Of a stretch of DNA of 8,516 nucleotides, positions 1 through 6,940 are shown piece after piece. Under the pieces are notes generated by a model that worked only from the letters and a program-made list of their open reading frames with translations, did no database searches and was not told where the DNA came from. This DNA is from Bacteroidales bacterium (GTDB taxonomy: Bacteria > Bacteroidota > Bacteroidia > Bacteroidales > Dysgonomonadaceae): positions 1-8,516 of the forward strand of contig JAAZLV010000151.1 of the NCBI GenBank assembly GCA_012799155.1, read 5' to 3'. Each line of letters begins with the position of its first letter. Position 1 is the first letter of the stretch. Made by a program: the position numbers and the translations under genes.

Positions 1-347
1 GAAATGAATCCGTACTTACCGCCACGATAACCGTTGACGATATCCACAAGCTCTTTAAAGTCTGGATGATGTGTTGGGCGAAAGCGTTCGAAGAATGGCT
101 TGCAGAAACCAGATGAGAACTGATCACTAAGTACGAACACGAGGATGAAGAAAAGGGTGACAAGCATAGCCTGCTTGCGGGGTGTCTTATAGAAAAAGAG
201 AAATAGGATTGCCAGAAAGACCGGAATCCAGATAAAACGACCGCTCACAGTCCACATCCAGTCATCCAGGAAGGAGGAGTTGCTTCCGTTCAACAGAAAA
301 AAGAGATCTCTTTCCAGGGGTATTAAATTCTCTATTGCCTCTTTCAT
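1..347 (-). CDS. PAP2-family (phosphatidic acid phosphatase type 2) membrane phosphatase, N-terminal part
   Basis: This reading frame is open from an ATG at 345-347 to the left edge of the window, giving about 115 residues; the 3' end lies outside. The protein starts MKEAIENLIPLERDLFFLLN. It has hydrophobic stretches at about residues 38-52 (FIWIPVFLAILFLFF) and 61-75 (MLVTLFFILVFVLSD). These are followed by the PAP2 signature motif 1, K-x6-RP, seen as KPFFERFRP at about residues 83-91. The sequence breaks off at YGFIS, just where the second motif with its catalytic His (often SSHA or PSGH) would be expected. Family members remove phosphate from lipid phosphates such as undecaprenyl diphosphate or phosphatidate at the membrane; the substrate here cannot be told. 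The start lies 47 bp beyond the batE stop on the same strand with no visible terminator between, so co-transcription with the bat genes is likely. No clear Shine-Dalgarno site is seen. An in-frame TTG lies 12 codons upstream, but the ATG is preferred. Confidence 0.88.
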   Translation of the reverse strand, partial: MKEAIENLIPLERDLFFLLNGSNSSFLDDWMWTVSGRFIWIPVFLAILFLFFYKTPRKQAMLVTLFFILVFVLSDQFSSGFCKPFFERFRPTHHPDFKELVDIVNGYRGGKYGFI

Positions 348-394
348 TAAGTCAGCTATTATCCGATATGGGTCAGGCGGCAATTGTCATATTG

Positions 395-1240
395 TCAAAT
401 TACCTCCACATTTTTCTTCTCTGTCCAGCCAACACTGCCGTTGGCAATTTCTACTTCAAACCAGTTACCGTCACTATTTCTGATGTTCACCTTCGTCCCC
501 TCATGCAGTTCAAAGAGGCGGTTGCTGTTCAGATCGGGAGAAGCGTTCACAGCAGCTGCACCCACCATTACAATGGCATCGTTGCGCTTGGCACGTTCTT
601 TTTTCTGACTGAAAGAGAAGGAGGTGGTAACGATAATCAGCAGGAGAAACAGGATACCGCTGTAAAATGCAGTTTTCCTTGCCCAAAGAAGACGCAAGAA
701 AAGGAAGAGGGCAATACAAGTGAGAAACAGCAGGTAGAAGATGATACTAATCACCGCCCAACGGTTTGAGCTGTAAAGGTCTCTCACCGACTTGAACCAA
801 TCTTGCAGGAAGAAGATGCCGACATGTTCAATACGATCTTCCGTCTTGTTTCTTGCAAAACGCAAGTTGTGACGAATGTCACCATTGCCGGGTTCAAGAA
901 GGTAGGCTCGTTCATAATTTAGGATGGCTTTTGCCAACTGGTTGTCCCTGAAATAGGCGTTTCCGAGGTTGTAGTAAAGTGTTGCCGACTCACTGTTCTG
1001 GGCAAGTGCCTCTTTCACCAGCATCTCATACTGTTGAATGCTTTTCCGGAAATCGCCTGCCCTGTATGCCTCTGCTGCTGCCTCAACCACAGAAAGAGAC
1101 TTCTGTTCCATTGCTGTCGCAACACTATCGAGCGGTTGCTGAGGTGCGTCAATGCTATCCTGGGCAGATATTCCAGTCAAGGGTAGGCACATCAACAAGA
1201 GGCTGAGGCCCATTAATTGAAATAGGTTAAGCCGTATCAT
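395..1240 (-). CDS. batE: BatE: TPR and SH3-like domain membrane protein
   Basis: The 281-residue protein begins with a signal peptide (hydrophobic residues 5-22, likely cut near ISA-Q27). Two TPR-type helical repeats follow at about 52-85 and 86-119 (for example YYNLGNAYFRDNQLAKAILN). Two transmembrane segments lie at about 162-184 and 189-209, joined by a short basic loop (LRLLWARKT). A C-terminal bacterial SH3-like domain spans about 222-281 (GTKVNIRNSDGNWFEVEIANG, then GWTEKKNVEVI). This domain order and the place at the end of the bat cluster identify BatE. By the positive-inside rule the TPRs and the SH3-like domain would both face the periplasm, with the loop between the helices in the cytoplasm (inference). 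The start ATG overlaps the batD stop as ATGA (1237-1240), which suggests translational coupling. BatE is thought to act as a scaffold with the other Bat proteins; no enzymatic activity is expected. Confidence 0.93.
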   Translation of the reverse strand: MIRLNLFQLMGLSLLLMCLPLTGISAQDSIDAPQQPLDSVATAMEQKSLSVVEAAAEAYRAGDFRKSIQQYEMLVKEALAQNSESATLYYNLGNAYFRDNQLAKAILNYERAYLLEPGNGDIRHNLRFARNKTEDRIEHVGIFFLQDWFKSVRDLYSSNRWAVISIIFYLLFLTCIALFLFLRLLWARKTAFYSGILFLLLIIVTTSFSFSQKKERAKRNDAIVMVGAAAVNASPDLNSNRLFELHEGTKVNIRNSDGNWFEVEIANGSVGWTEKKNVEVI

Positions 1241-3081
1241 TTTGATTTCTTTAATCTGTTTTCCATCTCTCCAATTGCATCCAGTGTATCCTGATAGAGT
1301 CTATCCATGGCTGCATCCCCTTCTGAAGGTGCGTAGCGTGCAAACTCACAACTGTCCAGAATCTTCAGGAAGCGGTCTGTAAGCTCCTCGGAAATTCCAT
1401 AACTCTTTAGCTCGGTCTCCACATTGTCTCGCGAGAGGCGGGCCACCGGTATGGAGAGCTTGTCACTGAAATAACCCCAGAGAGCACGTAGCAATTCCTC
1501 ATAGAAGTCTTCACGTTTCTGGCCCCTAAGATACTGCTCAGCTTTTTTCAGTCGCTTAAAAGCGATCTTGTTGGCTTTGCGGTTACGCATCAGCGCAACA
1601 TTGGCATTCTCTCTCACCTGTTTGCGATAAATCAGGTATAGCGTGATTAGCATGATTAACGGGAGTAGCAACCATAACCAGTAGCCTATTGAACCGACAA
1701 AAAAACTGTCCCTCCGCTGATAATCGGGATCATCTGTAATCAGGAAGCGGATATCCTGTTCTACCTTCACATCCTGACGGTTCACGAAAGAGGTGGCAGG
1801 CGAAGTGTTGGGGTCTCCTTTTGCGATATTCAACTCATATCCAGGAGTGGTTAAGCTAGTATAACTGGCAGTCCGAGGATCAAAATAGGTGAATTCAACT
1901 GGTGGTATGTTGTATGTACCCTCATAGCGGGGAATGACCATATACTCAATCCGTCGCATCCCGGTGAGACCGTTCGTGGTTGCGTTTACAATGTTGTCCA
2001 CCTTGGGGTCATACTGCTCAAAATTATCAGGGAACACTATCTCGGGGTTGCGTATCAGCTTCAGGTTACCCGTACCCGATATTTCAAGCTGCAGGGTGAT
2101 CGCTTCATTTGCCCTGCTATCTGTTTTGCTGATAACAGGCTTCATGGTGAAGCTGCCCACAGCATTGGCAAAGTTGGTCGGTTTAGGCTCCGGCAGAGGC
2201 TTCACATCAATATCAAGCGGATTGGTTCTCATCTCTTTTTTCACATCCACCATCACCTCCTGTGGTCCGAAGAATGAGGAGACTTTCTTGCCGGAAGGAA
2301 CCGAGAAGACCATCTCCAGGCTGCCGGAGGGTATGGTAATCTTTCCGGGACGCTGCGGGAAAAGAAGTGTCTTGCGCAAATCGGCAGTGTAGTAGTTTCT
2401 ACCGTTGTATCGTTCCATCTGCAACTGCTTGTTCACCGGAAGATCAATTTCCTCCACCATGAATCCCTCGAACTCAGGAAACTGGATCTTTCCGAAATTG
2501 ACTACGTTCAGCGTCGTGTACAACCTAAAGGTGACTGTGAACCCCTCCTGTTCATACAGATTGCTCTTGGAAACTATCGCCCTGATAAAGGCATCGCGTT
2601 CGGAAACTGTTGCACTTCCGCCAGCTCTATCCGGTTGGCGATTAGCTCCAGGCGAAGAGTCAGCCGCAGCTTCATCGGGCGGCAACACTTTTATTTGCAG
2701 GCTGTTGGACTGGTAGTTACTTCCATCCACAGTAATGGATGCTGCAGGGATGGTATAATTACCTGCTTTCGTAGGCATCAAGATGTAGGTATAGGTCACC
2801 GACATCTCTGAAGTGGTCTTACCGTTGATGGTTTGCTGGCTGTAACTTGTGGAGGTACTTGGGCCGAAAAGCAAGTCGAACCCGTTCAGTTCCGGTAAAC
2901 GCAGGTCACGTCCCTCCTTGTTGAGGTGATAACTGAGCCTGAACTGTTCACCCTCCACCACGGATGCTGGGGCAGTTGCCTTGAAGGTTACCTGTGCTAA
3001 AGTCCTTGGGACGTTAGAGGTAAGCATTCCCAAAAGTAAGAATAGAGTGAACTGTATATATTTCTTCCGTTTCATCTGCAT
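1237..3081 (-). CDS. batD: BatD: exported Ig-like protein with one membrane anchor
   Basis: Counting from the chosen ATG the protein has 614 residues. A signal peptide covers 1-29 (MQMKRKK, then a hydrophobic stretch, cut near TLA-Q30). The long extracytoplasmic region is rich in beta strands and Ig-like. It starts VTFKATAPASVVEGEQ and has a Pro/Asp/Ala-rich linker near 134-158. One transmembrane helix lies at about 467-485, followed by a charged cytoplasmic tail of about 130 residues containing DFYEELLRALWGYF and FARYAP. This is the BatD ('oxygen tolerance') architecture, and the length suits the family. The start is ambiguous. The frame opens further up at a TTG (3121-3123) inside batC, adding 14 residues (MRRTDETTETGSIA). 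The ATG at 3079-3081 is preferred because it puts the basic n-region and hydrophobic core of the signal peptide at the N-terminus and leaves 7 bp after the batC stop. A second ATG lies two codons on. BatD probably links periplasmic partners to the MoxR/VWA apparatus (inference). Confidence 0.93.
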   Translation of the reverse strand: MQMKRKKYIQFTLFLLLGMLTSNVPRTLAQVTFKATAPASVVEGEQFRLSYHLNKEGRDLRLPELNGFDLLFGPSTSTSYSQQTINGKTTSEMSVTYTYILMPTKAGNYTIPAASITVDGSNYQSNSLQIKVLPPDEAAADSSPGANRQPDRAGGSATVSERDAFIRAIVSKSNLYEQEGFTVTFRLYTTLNVVNFGKIQFPEFEGFMVEEIDLPVNKQLQMERYNGRNYYTADLRKTLLFPQRPGKITIPSGSLEMVFSVPSGKKVSSFFGPQEVMVDVKKEMRTNPLDIDVKPLPEPKPTNFANAVGSFTMKPVISKTDSRANEAITLQLEISGTGNLKLIRNPEIVFPDNFEQYDPKVDNIVNATTNGLTGMRRIEYMVIPRYEGTYNIPPVEFTYFDPRTASYTSLTTPGYELNIAKGDPNTSPATSFVNRQDVKVEQDIRFLITDDPDYQRRDSFFVGSIGYWLWLLLPLIMLITLYLIYRKQVRENANVALMRNRKANKIAFKRLKKAEQYLRGQKREDFYEELLRALWGYFSDKLSIPVARLSRDNVETELKSYGISEELTDRFLKILDSCEFARYAPSEGDAAMDRLYQDTLDAIGEMENRLKKSK

Positions 3082-3088
3082 TGCAATG

Positions 3089-3805
3089 CTACCAGTTTCT
3101 GTTGTTTCGTCTGTTCTCCTCAACCTTTTGTTCTCTCTCCTGAGCCTTTATCTGCTGCACCTTTTCCTGTGTCTGCTGTTCATCCTGCTCGATGGCCTGG
3201 AGCAGCTGACGGGCATTGTCGCGTGACATTTGTTCCGGTTGATCGGGTTGTTCTGCCCGCTGATTCTGCTGATCCTGCTGATCCTGCTGATCCTGCTGCT
3301 GTTGATTATTATCCTGATTCTGGTCTTGTTGGTCCTGCTGGTCCTGCTGGTCCTGTTGATCCTGAATCATCTTTTGCACCACCGCCAGATTGTAACGGGT
3401 CTCATCATCTTGAGGATTGAGTCGGAGTGCCATCTTATAGGCTTCCATGGATTGTTGCAACTCTTTCTTCTGCAACAGTGAATTGCCAATATTGTGCCAT
3501 CCCGCTGCTGCCTCTTCCGGGTTCTCCTGTTCCAAGCCTGCGAAATGCTGATACTGCTCTGCGGCTTTGTCCCACTCCTTCTGTCGGTAAAAGGTATTGC
3601 CCAGATTGAAGATGGCCTCCTTCGATTCCGGGTTCTCCTCTACCGCCTTCCCATATAAATCGGCAGCATCAGAGAACTTCTGCTGTTCATATTGTTTGTT
3701 CCCTTTTCGTATGTTCTTCCTGACCTCTTTCTGCGCGAATAGCGATAAGGGAAGAGAAACCGTTATCAGGATAAAAAAGGCTTTTATGATTACTGTTCGT
3801 CTCAT
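3089..3805 (-). CDS. batC: BatC: exported TPR protein with a Gln/Asp repeat region
   Basis: The 238-residue protein has a signal peptide at 1-24 (MRRTVIIKAFFILI, cut near LFA-Q25). TPR units follow at about 30-63, 64-97 and 102-135 (KEAIFNLGNTFYRQKEWDKA; WHNIGNSLLQKKELQQSMEA). A low-complexity segment rich in Gln and Asp spans about 148-192, and a charged helical tail (MSRDNARQLLQAIEQDEQQT) ends in NRNW. TPRs followed by a polar linker and a helical tail are typical of BatC. It is most likely periplasmic and acts as a protein-protein scaffold for BatA and BatB (inference). The ATG overlaps the batB stop as ATGA (3802-3805); the stop is TAG at 3089-3091. The repeat region is encoded by two 9-bp tandem arrays, so its length may differ between strains. 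Confidence 0.94.
   Translation of the reverse strand: MRRTVIIKAFFILITVSLPLSLFAQKEVRKNIRKGNKQYEQQKFSDAADLYGKAVEENPESKEAIFNLGNTFYRQKEWDKAAEQYQHFAGLEQENPEEAAAGWHNIGNSLLQKKELQQSMEAYKMALRLNPQDDETRYNLAVVQKMIQDQQDQQDQQDQQDQNQDNNQQQQDQQDQQDQQNQRAEQPDQPEQMSRDNARQLLQAIEQDEQQTQEKVQQIKAQEREQKVEENRRNNRNW
3261..3296 (-). repeat. 9-bp tandem array 1 in batC, Gln-Asp-Gln units with GAT
   Basis: Four adjacent 9-bp units read tgattctgc, then tgatcctgc three times, on the plus strand. On the coding strand each unit encodes Gln-Asp-Gln (CAG GAT CAG), with Asn replacing Asp in the first plus-strand unit. They correspond to about BatC residues 171-182. The three identical copies suggest recent unit duplication. 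Every step is a multiple of three, so gain or loss of units would keep the frame. Confidence 0.9.
3321..3365 (-). repeat. 9-bp tandem array 2 in batC, Gln-Asp-Gln units with GAC
   Basis: Five adjacent 9-bp units read tggtcttgt, tggtcctgc, tggtcctgc, tggtcctgt and tgatcctga on the plus strand. On the coding strand they encode repeated Gln-Asp-Gln at about BatC residues 148-162. Four units use GAC for Asp and the outermost uses GAT, whereas array 1 uses GAT throughout. The two arrays are separated by a short Asn/Gln-rich stretch (NQDNNQQQ). Confidence 0.88.
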
Positions 3806-4824
3806 CTGAATAACTTCACGTTTCTGAACAATCTGTTTTTCTTGTCATAAATGAGCACCTCCACCAGGAGTATTATCAGCAGTACCCACCCCAGCAAGGG
3901 GAATTGTTCGTCATATTCGGAGTAGGAAAGCGAAGCAGTGCGCGTCGTCTCCAACTCATCCAACTGTACCTCCAATGCTCGAATGGCACTGTTCGAATTA
4001 TCGGCACGCACATACAGTCCTCCACCCAGGCGGGCAATCTCCATCGCCATCTCCTCGTTCAGGCGTGAAACCACTACGTTCCCTTCGCTGTCGGCAAGAT
4101 AATTGCTGCCAGTGTCTCCACCAGGCAGAGGAGAGCCCTCGGGAGAACCCACACCCAACACATTGATCATCACCCCTGCCTCGGCAGCCTTGGCAGCCTG
4201 TTCCGCAGCGTTACCCTCGTGATCCTCCCCGTCGGTGATGATCACCATCGCTCGGCTCACCTCTTCATCTGCCGAGAAGGAGGTCATGCCCAGGCTGATT
4301 GCTTGCGCGATAGCAGTACCTTGCACCGGCACCAGTGAAGGATCGATTGTATTGAGAAATATCTTTGCCGACTGTGTATCGGAGGTGAGGGGCATCTGGA
4401 CATATGCCTCACCTGCAAAGACGATCAGTGCCACCTTGTCGTTCTTGCGCACGTCGATGAGACGGGAGAGGATCTGGCGGGCCCGACTCAACCGGTTGGG
4501 TGAGAGGTCATTGGCAAGCATCGAGTTGGAAACATCAACAGCGATTACAAGCTCGATGCCCTCCTTTTCAACTGTCTCCACCTTGGTGCCGAATTGCGGG
4601 CGGGCAACCAGTAAGATACCGGCACAAAGGGCGGCGAAGATGAACCAGAATTTCAGGTATGAGCGTTTCAGCGAGAGCTCAGGCATCATCAATCTGAGCG
4701 TGTTGAGATTTCCCATCTTCTGGACATCTTTTCGCTTCCTGATGTTCAGATAGAGGTAAACAACCAGCAACAGAGGCATCGCAGCAAAGAGCCACAGAAA
4801 TTCCGGATTTCCGAATCTAAACAT
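3802..4824 (-). CDS. batB: BatB: membrane-anchored VWA-domain protein
   Basis: The 340-residue protein has two N-terminal transmembrane helices at about 8-26 and 57-74, joined by a basic loop (NIRKRKDVQK). A VWA domain spans about 90-290, and a third helix lies at about 310-326. The MIDAS metal-binding set is complete: DVSNS (D97, S99, S101), T170 in QGTAI, and D198 in ITDGED. The basic first loop and basic C-terminus (KKNRLFRNVKLFR) place the VWA domain outside the cytoplasmic membrane by the positive-inside rule (inference). The insertion SPEGSPLPGGDTG and the stretch GNVVVSRLNEEM at about 229-260 fit BatB homologues, which distinguishes it from BatA upstream. VWA domains of this type bind protein partners through a divalent metal; here partners are probably BatA, BatC and BatD. 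The ATG at 4822-4824 follows an A-rich 62-bp gap after batA. The stop overlaps the batC start by 4 bp. Confidence 0.95.
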   Translation of the reverse strand: MFRFGNPEFLWLFAAMPLLLVVYLYLNIRKRKDVQKMGNLNTLRLMMPELSLKRSYLKFWFIFAALCAGILLVARPQFGTKVETVEKEGIELVIAVDVSNSMLANDLSPNRLSRARQILSRLIDVRKNDKVALIVFAGEAYVQMPLTSDTQSAKIFLNTIDPSLVPVQGTAIAQAISLGMTSFSADEEVSRAMVIITDGEDHEGNAAEQAAKAAEAGVMINVLGVGSPEGSPLPGGDTGSNYLADSEGNVVVSRLNEEMAMEIARLGGGLYVRADNSNSAIRALEVQLDELETTRTASLSYSEYDEQFPLLGWVLLIILLVEVLIYDKKNRLFRNVKLFR

Positions 4825-4886
4825 TCTATTTACACTTCTCTTTTTTCATTCATACTCAATCTTTCCTGCTGCCGTCACTTCAATGG
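4825..4886 (-). other. batA-batB intergenic gap with A-rich leader and two mini-ORFs
   Basis: This 62-bp gap is far wider than the other junctions between the bat genes (-4 to 7 bp). On the coding strand it is purine- and A-rich close to batB (GAAAAAAGAGAAG, about 14 bases before the ATG). This may help initiation in a lineage that rarely uses strong Shine-Dalgarno sites. It holds two tiny overlapping frames. One starts with ATG at 4847-4849, encodes MKKEKCK and ends one base before the batB ATG. The other starts at 4851-4853, preceded by GGAAAG seven bases upstream, and encodes MNEKREV. No hairpin-plus-T-run terminator is visible. Whether any of this is functional is unknown. Confidence 0.35.
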
Positions 4887-5870
4887 TCACGGTATGCTTC
4901 TCAACCAGGTACGTCTCAACAGCAGTTCCAGCAAAATCAATGCCAGGGCAGCCAGTGCCCATGGAAGAAACAGCTCCTGTCGTCTCGTCACATTCTGTAC
5001 ACTGATCAGATACTTCTCCATCTCGTCGATCTCATTGTAGACCTGACGCAGTCCTTCGGTATCCTGTGCACGGAAGTATTGGCCACCGGTCATGGCTGCA
5101 ATCTCGGTGAGCGTTTCCTCATCGATGTCTACCGGCATGTTCTGCATACGGATGCCATAGGGTGTATTGACCGGTGTTGGGGCCATTCCCTTGGTACCGA
5201 CACCCACCGTGTAGACCCTTATCCCGTAAGAGCGTGCCAGGTCGGCTGCCGTGAGCGGCGCAATCTGACCGCTGTTATTGGTGCCGTCGGTAAGCAGGAT
5301 TACCACCTTCGACTGCGACTGGCTATCCTTCAGTCGGTTCACTGAGGTAGCCAGGCCGAGACCGATGGCTGTACCATCGTCTATCATGCCAAAGTTAATC
5401 TCGTTGAGCAAGTTCAGTAACACCTTGTGGTCAGTGGTGAGCGGACATTGCGTGAAACTTTCGCCCGCGAAGATCACCAGTCCGATGTTGTCGTTGCTGC
5501 GGTCGGTAATAAACTCAGCTGCCACCTTTCTGGCTGCCTGCAATCGGTCTGGCTGCAGATCCTGTGCCAACATGGAACCGGACACATCGAGTGCCATCAC
5601 AATATCGATTCCCTGCGTCTCCGACTCTTCCCAACTGCTTACCGACTGGGGACGGGCAATGACCACGATCACCAGCGCTAGTGAGAGCAATCGAAGAATG
5701 AAGGGGAAGTGTCGCATGTAGACCCTGAAACCGGGTTTCATGCCATTGAAAGCATTCGCTGAAGCAAGCCTGAAGGAGGCCTGCGTCTTTGATAGACGCA
5801 CCACGTACCAGACTGTCAGCGGTATGAGCAACAGCAGCAGATAGAGATATTTAGGATGCAAAAATTCCAT
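4887..5870 (-). CDS. batA: BatA: membrane-anchored VWA-domain protein
   Basis: The 327-residue protein opens with a transmembrane helix at about 9-25, then a basic loop (KPGFRVYMRH) and a second helix at about 56-72. A VWA domain spans about 86-285, and a C-terminal helix lies at 301-319 followed by RRTWLRS. The MIDAS motif is intact: DVSGS (D95, S97, S99), T167 in DDGTAIG, and D195 in LLTDGTNNS. The motif IARPQSVSSWEES after helix 2 and GIRMQNMPVDIDEETL in the VWA domain are typical of BatA. Topology by the positive-inside rule puts the VWA domain outside the cytoplasmic membrane (inference). It resembles BatB in layout, so the two are likely old duplicates that may form a pair. The gene starts 6 bp after the upstream BatD-like gene, which argues for co-translation, and ends in TGA at 4887-4889. 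Confidence 0.95.
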   Translation of the reverse strand: MEFLHPKYLYLLLLLIPLTVWYVVRLSKTQASFRLASANAFNGMKPGFRVYMRHFPFILRLLSLALVIVVIARPQSVSSWEESETQGIDIVMALDVSGSMLAQDLQPDRLQAARKVAAEFITDRSNDNIGLVIFAGESFTQCPLTTDHKVLLNLLNEINFGMIDDGTAIGLGLATSVNRLKDSQSQSKVVILLTDGTNNSGQIAPLTAADLARSYGIRVYTVGVGTKGMAPTPVNTPYGIRMQNMPVDIDEETLTEIAAMTGGQYFRAQDTEGLRQVYNEIDEMEKYLISVQNVTRRQELFLPWALAALALILLELLLRRTWLRSIP

Positions 5871-5876
5871 GTCTGT

Positions 5877-6926
5877 TTACTCTTGTTCGTTTTCCGGATT
5901 TGCACTGCCAGCTTTTCTTCCATTCTGTTTCGGATCAGGCAGAAGTTCTTCTTCTTTTGTCTGATTCACGAAGAAATAGGCATTCACCATGCTCAGATCG
6001 TTCTCGTCAGGATAAGGCTTGTATTTGGCAAACTTCACCAGGTCGGCAGTGGTGAGGATCTGCTTCAGGTTGTCGTAGATGGAGTCGGTTTCAGCCACCT
6101 TGCGTATTGAATGCAGTATCTCGCCCGAAGTCATCTCCATGGCCTGTATCCCTTCCCTCTCCCAGATGTAGGACCTCAGGATATCTGTCAACCTGCTGTA
6201 AAACTCTTTCTCCCGTCCCTGCAACCATATTTTCTCTTGTTTGAGCTTGTCGAGCTCCCTCACGGCACGAACATGGGCAGGTAGCACCTCAGGGGGTGTG
6301 AAGAAATAGCCTTTTCTCTTTTTCCGCAGCACCAGGTAAATTGCCAGACCTATCAATCCCAGCAAGAGGATTACACCCACCAGAATCCATAATAGCCAGA
6401 GATAATCGGTCCAGACGAAAGGAGCTTTTCGTATTGCTTTTATATCATTGAGCTGCAACTGATTGAAATCAATGGAGTCAGTCTCACCCTTGTTGATTCG
6501 CTCCAGGTACACCAGCGTGGAGTCGGAGAGCTGAGGTGAGGTCACCTTCAGTCCGAACGAATTGGAGAGGATGGTATCCTTCCCGTCGAAGATGGGAATG
6601 TGGGGAACATGATAAAGCGTAGAGTCAAAAGAGGTGATCAGGTAGCGGAAATTGAGCGTCATCACGTTGTTCTCGATGGTGGTGTCAGGTGGCAACATGG
6701 CAATCACTTCGATTCCGGGAATGATCTCTTTCTCATATACCGGGAAATGGATGGTTTTCTCTTTGGGTGTGATCACTTTCAGATTGATCACCGCCTGCTC
6801 CCCGATCAGGATCTCGGAAGGCTGTACGGTGGCATGCACAGATGCACGCTGGGCTTGGAGCTCTCCTCCCAGCAGGAAGGAGAGCGACACCAGTATCACT
6901 TTGAACACCCATCCATTATGTCTCAT
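5877..6926 (-). CDS. BatD-like / DUF4381-like membrane protein of the bat operon
   Basis: Counting from the chosen ATG (6924-6926) the protein has 349 residues. A signal peptide covers about 1-25 (MRHNGWVFKVILVSLSFLLG, cut near LQA-Q). An extracytoplasmic beta-rich region of about 145 residues begins HATVQPSEILIGEQAVINLK, which resembles the start of mature BatD. One transmembrane helix lies at about 176-199, followed by the basic anchor RKKRKG. The cytoplasmic tail of about 145 residues holds EFYSRLTDILRSYI and LVKFAKYKP, features shared with DUF4381 proteins found beside DUF58 and VWA genes. It ends in a polar, probably disordered stretch. The frame also has a TTG start at 6936-6938, which would lie 2 bp from the DUF58 stop. 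The ATG gives a normal signal peptide and has a purine-rich GAAAG just ahead, so it is preferred. The function is not known; a role as membrane link between cytosolic MoxR/DUF58 and BatA is an inference. Many databases would name it only hypothetical. Confidence 0.88.
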   Translation of the reverse strand: MRHNGWVFKVILVSLSFLLGGELQAQRASVHATVQPSEILIGEQAVINLKVITPKEKTIHFPVYEKEIIPGIEVIAMLPPDTTIENNVMTLNFRYLITSFDSTLYHVPHIPIFDGKDTILSNSFGLKVTSPQLSDSTLVYLERINKGETDSIDFNQLQLNDIKAIRKAPFVWTDYLWLLWILVGVILLLGLIGLAIYLVLRKKRKGYFFTPPEVLPAHVRAVRELDKLKQEKIWLQGREKEFYSRLTDILRSYIWEREGIQAMEMTSGEILHSIRKVAETDSIYDNLKQILTTADLVKFAKYKPYPDENDLSMVNAYFFVNQTKEEELLPDPKQNGRKAGSANPENEQE

Positions 6927-6940
6927 CTTTCTATCCAAGT

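Noticed and set aside
348..394. Possible terminator between batE and the PAP2 gene
   Set aside because: No stem-loop followed by a T-run is visible on the minus strand.
335..769. Plus-strand open frame of 144 codons
   Set aside because: It is antisense to batE, whose signal peptide, TPRs and SH3-like domain account for the region.
1934..2392. Plus-strand open frame of 152 codons
   Set aside because: It is antisense to batD and has no recognisable domain.
3261..3365. Possible CRISPR-like repeat array
   Set aside because: The units are 9 bp, directly adjacent, without spacers, and in frame within batC.
3169..3420. Plus-strand frame with collagen-like GPAGPAGP and PADPADPADP repeats
   Set aside because: It is the antisense reading of the 9-bp arrays in batC, with no recognisable domain; batC on the minus strand explains the sequence fully.
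3230..3481. Plus-strand frame rich in Leu and Ile resembling a membrane peptide
   Set aside because: The hydrophobic repeat (LILLILLILL) is the complement of the Gln/Asp codons of batC, so it is an artefact of the repeat.
4235..4753. Plus-strand open frame of 172 codons
   Set aside because: It lies wholly inside batB on the opposite strand and shows no known motif; the VWA protein with MIDAS residues is clearly the real product.
5278..5721. Plus-strand open frame of 147 codons
   Set aside because: It is antisense to the batA VWA domain and has no motif of its own.
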